DNA of 11,536 nt, taken from Bacteroidota bacterium (lineage in GTDB: Bacteria; Bacteroidota; Bacteroidia; Chitinophagales; Chitinophagaceae). Below the pieces are notes generated by a model. It had not been told where the DNA came from and searched no databases. It saw nothing but the letters and a program-made list of their open reading frames with translations. The stretch is from NCBI GenBank assembly GCA_023423285.1, contig JAFAFV010000061.1, positions 1-11,536 of the forward strand, given 5' to 3'. The translations under genes and the position numbers were made by a program. Positions 6,038 through 11,536 of this stretch are shown here, in pieces. The number at the start of each line of letters is the position of its first letter. The stretch's first letter is position 1.

Positions 6038-7915
6038 TTAATTAGGCGCTTCACCGGGGTATGCAAACCAGGGCATGGAAGTATGGTAATTTGCGGCAAG
6101 CCCGGATATTGGCTTCAAACCTTCCAAAGCCGGTTTGTTCCACATGTACTCTGAGTTGTAACGCGGGCGGATGCGGTAGGCCGGCGAACCCTCGTTCAAA
6201 ACAGCATATGCAGATCTTCTGCCCTGAACTTCTGCCGGCCGCAAATAATAACCTTTAAACACTTTAGTGGGGTCGCTATCCCATTTTTGTGCTATCGTGG
6301 TAGCCGTCCAGCCATCGCCCAGTTTGGGTACCTCGCCGGAATAGCGGATGTCATAATGGTATTTCCTCTGATCTACCCATGCCTCGGCCGCGCCCCAGGG
6401 GTACAATGCTACAAATTTCTGCATCATGATGTGCGATAAAGAAAAGTCTGCCAATCCGTTTACATAAGGACCCGCCAGGTATTCCTGCGCCGCGGCATTA
6501 AAAATGCCGGCAGTTATTTTATCTCCACCGGTTGGTGATCCTTTCGTACCCGGATAAATATATTTGGCTGTAAAAGCCATATCAGCCGCCACACCTTCTT
6601 TAAATGCAGTAAAGGCTTCTGCCTTCCTGTTCATTTTCCACAATGCTTCGGCCAGGCAAAATTTCAGCTCGGCACAGGTCATCAGAATATACGGTGCATT
6701 ATCGCGGTATAACCAGCGGCCAATGCCATCGTGTGCAGGGTTATTTGCAGTTCCGGAAAAAGCAGAAGCAATGTTTCTGCCGTAAAAAGATGGCGCCGTG
6801 CCAATAGGACCTGATGTGCTTGTAAAGCTACCACCATAATATTTTCTTGCTTTGATGCTGTCCAGGTTGTCAATATACTGGTAATTAGGATCAGAAGTAG
6901 TAGCTATTTTAACAGCCATACGGGGATCCCAGTGCCCTGTAACATAAACAAGCGTATCAGTAATAATCTGCTTTGGCATTAGCCTGTAAGGAGAAAATGC
7001 GCTACCGGTAACAGGTGTTTTTTCTCCGGTCGTTTCATCATACTGCGGAACGGTACCTGTTAAAACCGACACGGCATATTCGTGCTGAAACCAGGAATAA
7101 CTTAGATTGGCCCGGGCAGTACCCCAGAAATTATTGAAACTGCTATAAGGCGCGCTTTGCGAGCCTCCTGCTATGGTAAGGGTTGCATCATCGGCAGAAG
7201 TCTGAAATGATTTTGAAGCGGCCATTACTAATGAATCGCCGTATTTGCTTACAAAATCAGTTTTATTGGTAAGCGATGCCAGGTTCCTTACAATAACGCC
7301 GTATGCAAACTTGATCCATTTTGATTTATCGCCCCGGTAAATGAAATCATTGTCAACGATCTTCGTTCCGTAATCATGATTATCGGGTTTTTCTAAAAGC
7401 TCGATGGCTTTGTAAGCCCACTGTCGTATTTGCGGGTAGATGTCTTTTTGATAGTCGTACGTATGAGATAATAAGCCGGGTACAAACGCATCTTTTAATA
7501 TTAGCTCCCCATTTACCTTTGTTATCATATCCCACGAAAAAGCTTTCATGGCATAGCCAATACCGGCCAGCGTCCAGTCTTCGGCAGCCTCCGACTGGTT
7601 GATCATGTTTTCGAGGTTCATGCCCTGCATCCAATATACCATACGCCACAGCTCGCCGCCGGCATCGCTGCCCTCGCTATAGCTATGCGAGGCAAAAGTG
7701 GTATAATTGGTCGTTCCCATCATTTGCGTTAGAGGCCCAAGCGCCCTGATGTCCCAGTAAATGCCTTCATATGCCTGCTGGATGCCGGCCAGGTACAGGT
7801 ACCCGTCCACAGCCGCCGGAGCATCAATGTTCGTGTTTACATCCAGGTATTTCTTACACCCCGTGATGCCGGTGAGTAATACGATGAATGAACCTATTAT
7901 GAGTATTCGTTTCAT
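6038..7915 (-). CDS. SusD/RagB-family nutrient-binding outer-membrane lipoprotein
   Basis: SusD-like proteins form the surface lid over a SusC channel and capture the substrate. I start at ATG 7913-7915, giving 625 aa; a GTG 30 bp upstream in frame belongs to a leader repeat. The signal peptide ends with the lipobox GITGC (Cys20), followed by KKYLDVNTN, a classic start of mature SusD-like proteins. Features of the SusD-like 2 subfamily follow: the early helical region YLYLAGIQQAYEGIYWDIRA (41-57 and beyond), the W-rich helices, and a C-terminal part with ILMTCAELKFCLAEALWKMN and a region ending in RIRPRYNSEYMWNKPALE. Length is slightly above usual. It lies 108 bp downstream of the SusC gene and 112 bp before the 292-aa lipoprotein, in one apparent operon. 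The substrate cannot be read from the sequence. Confidence 0.95.
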   Translation of the reverse strand: MKRILIIGSFIVLLTGITGCKKYLDVNTNIDAPAAVDGYLYLAGIQQAYEGIYWDIRALGPLTQMMGTTNYTTFASHSYSEGSDAGGELWRMVYWMQGMNLENMINQSEAAEDWTLAGIGYAMKAFSWDMITKVNGELILKDAFVPGLLSHTYDYQKDIYPQIRQWAYKAIELLEKPDNHDYGTKIVDNDFIYRGDKSKWIKFAYGVIVRNLASLTNKTDFVSKYGDSLVMAASKSFQTSADDATLTIAGGSQSAPYSSFNNFWGTARANLSYSWFQHEYAVSVLTGTVPQYDETTGEKTPVTGSAFSPYRLMPKQIITDTLVYVTGHWDPRMAVKIATTSDPNYQYIDNLDSIKARKYYGGSFTSTSGPIGTAPSFYGRNIASAFSGTANNPAHDGIGRWLYRDNAPYILMTCAELKFCLAEALWKMNRKAEAFTAFKEGVAADMAFTAKYIYPGTKGSPTGGDKITAGIFNAAAQEYLAGPYVNGLADFSLSHIMMQKFVALYPWGAAEAWVDQRKYHYDIRYSGEVPKLGDGWTATTIAQKWDSDPTKVFKGYYLRPAEVQGRRSAYAVLNEGSPAYRIRPRYNSEYMWNKPALEGLKPISGLAANYHTSMPWFAYPGEAPN

Positions 7916-7958
7916 GTGTATGTTTTTTATGTTTTTAATGGTCACATGGAATTCGCCA
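7911..7958 (-). repeat. Leader repeat copy B, before the SusD-like gene
   Basis: This is the counterpart of the leader at 5921-5969. Here the micro-ORF frame starts with GTG (7943-7945) and has no stop: MTIKNIKNIH runs directly into the SusD start ATG (7913-7915). This explains why a longer reading of the SusD gene is possible. A small hairpin, CATCA-CTGT-TGATG, lies just upstream at 7966-7979. Confidence 0.65.
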
Positions 7959-8023
7959 AATTAATCATCACTGTTGATGTGAATCATTCTACGGCTCATT
8001 TCATATTGTAACATTTATTTAAA

Positions 8024-11000
8024 TTAATTAAAAGTGATTGCCAAACCTACAGCAATTCCTCTTGGGTTGGGTAAAGACCATATGTCATATCCTTCGCCGC
8101 CTGTGCCGCCTGCCGCTGCAGAAAGGGTATTACCCACCGCGTCAATACCCGAATAATTGGTCCAGGTAACCAGGTCGTTGCCAGCTATGAATACGCGTGC
8201 ACCTGATATTACCTGTGTACGGCCCAAAACTGAAGCTGGTAAAATATAATTCAACCTCAGCTCCCTAAGGCGCAAATAATTCACGTTTGTCTCCAGCCAG
8301 TCCTCATCGCCACCGCCATAAATGGTTCCGGGATAAATTCTGTAATCTACCGCTATGGTGTTTTTAGTAGGATTGGCAGTATTTTGTTTTCCATCTCTCA
8401 ACACGCCATCAAATACTACCGGGCCTCTCTCACGTAATTCTACTGACTCCCAGCTTGTACCGTTGGTCATCATGGCTCTCTTGGTTCCGTTTACAACAGT
8501 GGCTTTGTACCTGCCTTCAAATAAAGCAGAAAGGCGCAAGGCTTTGTACGACAGACTATTTGTAATGCCAAACCTCAGTTTCGGTTCCCTGTCTCCAATT
8601 ACAGTCCACGCCGGATCTACTACCGGTAAGCCCGAAGATGGGTCTATAAGAACCTGGCCTGCATCATTTTTCAAATACCCGCGTCCTGTCACAGTAGTAA
8701 TCGGGTAGCCTTTCATAATACCGTTGCGTATGTTTCCTGAGTTCCAGGTATAGGCATGATAATACTCGCTAACATTTTCAGGCAGGAAATCTACTGAGGA
8801 ATTGGAATGAGAAGCATTGATACCCATGTTCCAGGTAAGGCCACTGCGCGATTTCACAATGTCAGCATCAATGTGTGCTTCCCAACCCCAGGTGCTAAAC
8901 GCTCCCACGTTCATATTATTCAGCACAAACCCCGTACCATAGCTAAGCCTGAAACCTTTTACGATCTGGTCGGCACAATAGGTATCGAAGTAAGTAAAGT
9001 CCATGTTCACGCGGTTGTTAAACAGTCTTGCCTCAAAGCCTATTTCTTTGGAAGTGGTCATTTCCGGCCGCAGGCTCCTGTTGGGTCCTGTAAAGCCGTA
9101 TTTAAAGCCGCCGCCCGTAAGGTTGGTAGGCTCCAGTTGCGGGTCAATCTCAAGCGGGCCTGCATCTTTACCTACACTGGCTATCGCCCCTCTCAGTTTG
9201 AGGTAGCTTACCGTGTTCAATAATGGTTTAAAAACAGGTAATTCACTCACGATGAATGCGGCTTCCACAGCAGGATAAAAATAAGAATTGTTTTGAACAG
9301 GCAGGGTGGATGACCAGTCGTTTCTTCCCCTTAAGGTGAGGAACGCCATGTTATTGTATCCAAACTCAAACTGCCCGGAAACAGCTTGTATCCTGCGCTT
9401 GGTATTTCTTTGGGAGGAGATTATCGTTGCTACATCAACATTGTTGATGGATTGAAAATCTGGAATGATATACTTGCTACCACCCGTTACCAGCCGTGTA
9501 ACGGCATTTTCCTGCTGGTGATAACCCACCTGCGCTCCAAACGTAAACTTATCATTAAAGAATTTATTGTTGTATCCGCCAATGATGTTCAGTGAGGGAT
9601 CCGAAAAATTATTGTGCGTCAGGTTATAATCACCCAGGCCTGCATTTCTTGCATTATAGTATGGGTGCAGCGATGATTCATATATCTGCATACCCACATC
9701 CCAACCTACCTGGGCCCTTAAGAAGGTATTACGCACAGGAGTAAAATTAAACGCTACGTTAGAAAGAAACCTGTCAGACTTATCGTAGAATTTATTTTTG
9801 TATAAAGCAAATAATGGGTTTAGCAAATCCTGGTCAATGTAATATTCAGGGTATCTCATGTGAGAGCCATCGGCATTCAGGTAATTGCTCATGTCATCTA
9901 CAATGGGCCAAAGCATAGCGCGGTATAAAGGCCCGTCTGTACCTCTTAAAGATTTAGAAGTTCCGGTGTTGGCATATTGCATGGAACCTTCAAACCTCAG
10001 CCATTTTGTAATTTCTGCCTGTCCGGAAATGCTCAGGTTGATGCGCTCGTCTCCCGTAGTTTTGATTACACCCGACTGGTCTGAAATAGAACCGGAAGCC
10101 CTGATGGTTGCTTTTTCAGAGCCTGCTTCCACTGATAAATTGTGCCTTTGCGTAAAACCGGTTTGCAAAACGGCTCCAATGTTGTCGTAAAATTTCATTC
10201 CCTGGGGATAGAGTCCGCCAAACCTGCTGGTATAATAATAGTTGGTAGTGCCATAGTTACCATTGGCATACTTGTCTTGCATATCAGGATAGCCATAAGC
10301 TTTATCCCATTTAAAAAAGTTATTGTAACTCACCCTGCCTCTGCCGGCGCGGCCTTTTTTTGTAGTGATGATTATAGCGCCGTTAGAGGCGTTAGAACCA
10401 TAAAGGGCAGCGGCAGCCGCACCTTTCAGAACGGTTACCGATTCAATATCTTCCGGGTTGAAATCATTACCGCGGGAAGCAAAGTCCAGGTTGCGCACGG
10501 ACCATTTTTCATTGGATGCCGGGCCTACAAGGCTGTTGAGCGGGTCGTAAGTGGTATTGTTCATAGGCACACCATCTACCACATACAGCGGTTGGTTATT
10601 GCCCGAAATAGAAGTGATATTTCTTAAAACAACGGTAGTAGATGCCCCGGGGGCGCCGCTGGTAGAAGAAATATTAAGGCCGGAAACACGACCCTGTAAT
10701 GCCGAGATAAAATTATCTCTTCCCGACTCGGTAATTTCGGTTGCATTTACCACCTGTACCGATGAACCGATAGCCCTTGCTACACGTTTCATTCCAAACT
10801 CGGCAGTTACAACCACCTCTTCCTCTGTGGCATCGTCTCCTTCAACTAACACCACATCTATTGTAGTTCTGTTTGCAACCTGAATTGTCTGCGTGGCATG
10901 CCCCACATAAGAAAAAATCAGCGTGCTGTTTGCGCCCGCCTGAATGGTGTACGTTCCGTCTTCTGCGGTTGTGGTGGCGGTATTGGTGCCGCTAACCGTA

Positions 11001-11131
11001 ACGGTGGCGCCTGCTAATGGCCCGGATTGGTCAGACACGACTCCTTTTACCGTGCGCGTTTGCGCAAAACTGCCCAAAGAAAACCCGAGCAGAACGAACA
11101 GCAATGTAACCAGTTGAATTAACCTTCTCAT
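8024..11131 (-). CDS. SusC/RagA-family TonB-linked outer-membrane transporter
   Basis: This 1035-aa transporter imports a nutrient across the outer membrane using TonB-ExbBD energy. It starts at ATG 11129-11131 with signal peptide residues 1-23 (SFA/Q). Residues 25-97 form the carboxypeptidase-like regulatory domain typical of SusC, with LAGATVTVSGTNTATTT and LIFSYVGHATQTIQV. A TonB-box-like stretch, EEEVVVTA, lies at 103-110. The plug (about 115-260) carries the SusC hallmark QPLYVVDGVPM at 180-190, DIESVTVLKGAAAAALYGS at 228-246, and GAIIITTKKG at 251-260. The rest is beta-barrel, ending RGIAVGLAITFN, a usual SusC terminus apart from the extra Asn. Length is within the family range (about 950-1100). 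There is no N-terminal STN signalling domain, so control by a FecR/sigma pair is not expected. A DeoR-type regulator ends 19 bp upstream, and the SusD-like lid protein follows. Confidence 0.96.
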   Translation of the reverse strand: MRRLIQLVTLLFVLLGFSLGSFAQTRTVKGVVSDQSGPLAGATVTVSGTNTATTTAEDGTYTIQAGANSTLIFSYVGHATQTIQVANRTTIDVVLVEGDDATEEEVVVTAEFGMKRVARAIGSSVQVVNATEITESGRDNFISALQGRVSGLNISSTSGAPGASTTVVLRNITSISGNNQPLYVVDGVPMNNTTYDPLNSLVGPASNEKWSVRNLDFASRGNDFNPEDIESVTVLKGAAAAALYGSNASNGAIIITTKKGRAGRGRVSYNNFFKWDKAYGYPDMQDKYANGNYGTTNYYYTSRFGGLYPQGMKFYDNIGAVLQTGFTQRHNLSVEAGSEKATIRASGSISDQSGVIKTTGDERINLSISGQAEITKWLRFEGSMQYANTGTSKSLRGTDGPLYRAMLWPIVDDMSNYLNADGSHMRYPEYYIDQDLLNPLFALYKNKFYDKSDRFLSNVAFNFTPVRNTFLRAQVGWDVGMQIYESSLHPYYNARNAGLGDYNLTHNNFSDPSLNIIGGYNNKFFNDKFTFGAQVGYHQQENAVTRLVTGGSKYIIPDFQSINNVDVATIISSQRNTKRRIQAVSGQFEFGYNNMAFLTLRGRNDWSSTLPVQNNSYFYPAVEAAFIVSELPVFKPLLNTVSYLKLRGAIASVGKDAGPLEIDPQLEPTNLTGGGFKYGFTGPNRSLRPEMTTSKEIGFEARLFNNRVNMDFTYFDTYCADQIVKGFRLSYGTGFVLNNMNVGAFSTWGWEAHIDADIVKSRSGLTWNMGINASHSNSSVDFLPENVSEYYHAYTWNSGNIRNGIMKGYPITTVTGRGYLKNDAGQVLIDPSSGLPVVDPAWTVIGDREPKLRFGITNSLSYKALRLSALFEGRYKATVVNGTKRAMMTNGTSWESVELRERGPVVFDGVLRDGKQNTANPTKNTIAVDYRIYPGTIYGGGDEDWLETNVNYLRLRELRLNYILPASVLGRTQVISGARVFIAGNDLVTWTNYSGIDAVGNTLSAAAGGTGGEGYDIWSLPNPRGIAVGLAITFN

Positions 11132-11150
11132 ACTTTTCTTTTTGTTGTGA

Positions 11151-11536
11151 TTATAAAACCATGATACCTGCGTCTACAAACGGCCTCAACTTTTCATCGC
11201 CGGGGTCGAGTTCTGTAATGAGGTAATCAATTTTCCTGAGTTCGCACACCTGCATGGGCTGATACGTTTCCAGCTTCTCAGCAATCGTCATGCAGGCCAC
11301 CTTTGCAGCAGAATAAACCATCGCCTTTTTTACCTGTACCACATCCCTGTCGTTATCCGTAATACCATGAGGCACATCTATGGCATTGGTTCCTAAAAAA
11401 CACAGATCGGCGTTCACACGGCTGATTTGTTCTATGGCATCTACACCCACCGTTAGCTTCGAATCTTTGGAAAGCTTATCGCCAATCACCACCACATCTA
11501 TGTTTGGATAAGCCAGGCAGGCATTTACCACCGGTA
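11151..11536 (-). CDS. DeoR/GlpR-family transcriptional regulator, C-terminal part (truncated by the window edge)
   Basis: DeoR/GlpR-family proteins bind DNA through an N-terminal helix-turn-helix and sense a phosphorylated sugar or sugar-like effector through an isomerase-like C-terminal domain. Only the last 127 residues are visible. They match the sensor-domain order: VVNACLAYPNIDVVVIGDKL (family pattern NALxxxPxxxVxxxGGxL), then TVGVDAIEQI, ADLCFLGTNAID with GIT, VKKAMVYSAAKV, and the end KIDYLITELDPGDEKLRPF. The usual GG after VVVI is GD here, and the SSK phosphate-contact motif is replaced by AEK, as often happens in Bacteroidota members. The gene continues beyond 11536, so the GTG at 11529-11531 is not its start. 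Its stop is 19 bp from the SusC start, suggesting cotranscription and likely control of this uptake operon. Confidence 0.88.
   Translation of the reverse strand, partial: PVVNACLAYPNIDVVVIGDKLSKDSKLTVGVDAIEQISRVNADLCFLGTNAIDVPHGITDNDRDVVQVKKAMVYSAAKVACMTIAEKLETYQPMQVCELRKIDYLITELDPGDEKLRPFVDAGIMVL

Noticed and set aside
8355..9223. Plus-strand open frames opposite the SusC barrel (including one of 138 codons at 8807-9223)
   Set aside because: They are antisense shadows of the transporter gene with no family resemblance.
10142..10627. Plus-strand open frame of 161 codons
   Set aside because: It lies wholly antisense to the SusC plug region, has no recognisable motif, and SusC is clearly the real gene.

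Overview
The window looks like chromosomal DNA of a Bacteroidota bacterium, most likely a Chitinophagaceae-type organism. The evidence is a SusC/SusD outer-membrane nutrient-uptake pair, lipoprotein signal peptides of the Bacteroidota type, a TlpA-family redox lipoprotein, an MG2-plus-plug periplasmic protein, few recognisable Shine-Dalgarno sequences, and intergenic GTCATTCCGA-type repeats. The family assignment is inference. Apart from one tRNA and one doubtful small ORF, every gene is on the minus strand.

Right half (5047-11536), read right to left. The C-terminal sensor half of a DeoR/GlpR-type regulator runs off the right edge and stops only 19 bp before a SusC-type TonB-dependent transporter (1035 aa). 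A SusD-like lipoprotein (625 aa) and a 292-aa lipoprotein in the SusE-like position follow. The gaps suggest one operon, and a 14-bp perfect hairpin follows its last gene. The expected role is capture and TonB-driven import of an oligosaccharide or other nutrient. No degradative enzyme is visible, so the substrate cannot be named. A near-identical ~48-bp leader precedes both the SusD gene and the 292-aa gene. In one copy it encodes a closed 8-codon upstream ORF. In the other the same frame opens into SusD.

Middle (4064-5046). About 980 bp lack a convincing gene. They hold a cluster of GTCATTCCGA palindromic repeats (4111-4330), an AT-rich array of eight TTTACA/TGTAAA boxes spaced about 15 bp apart (4353-4476), and a doubtful 64-codon plus-strand ORF.

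Left part (1-4044). An intact 810-aa protein combines an N-terminal MG2-like domain with a degenerate TonB-plug-like domain but has no beta-barrel. Behind it lies a TlpA-like thioredoxin lipoprotein gene that is broken twice, by a -1 frame change near 1212-1225 and by an in-frame amber codon at 754-756. The remainder, including the WCxxC active site, is still readable. A tRNA-Ser(GGA) gene lies at the left edge on the plus strand.

No clearly new system is visible. The points most worth a second look are the doubly interrupted TlpA gene (the frame change sits on an A AAA AAC slippery heptamer), the TTTACA box array, and the duplicated leader with its micro-ORF.
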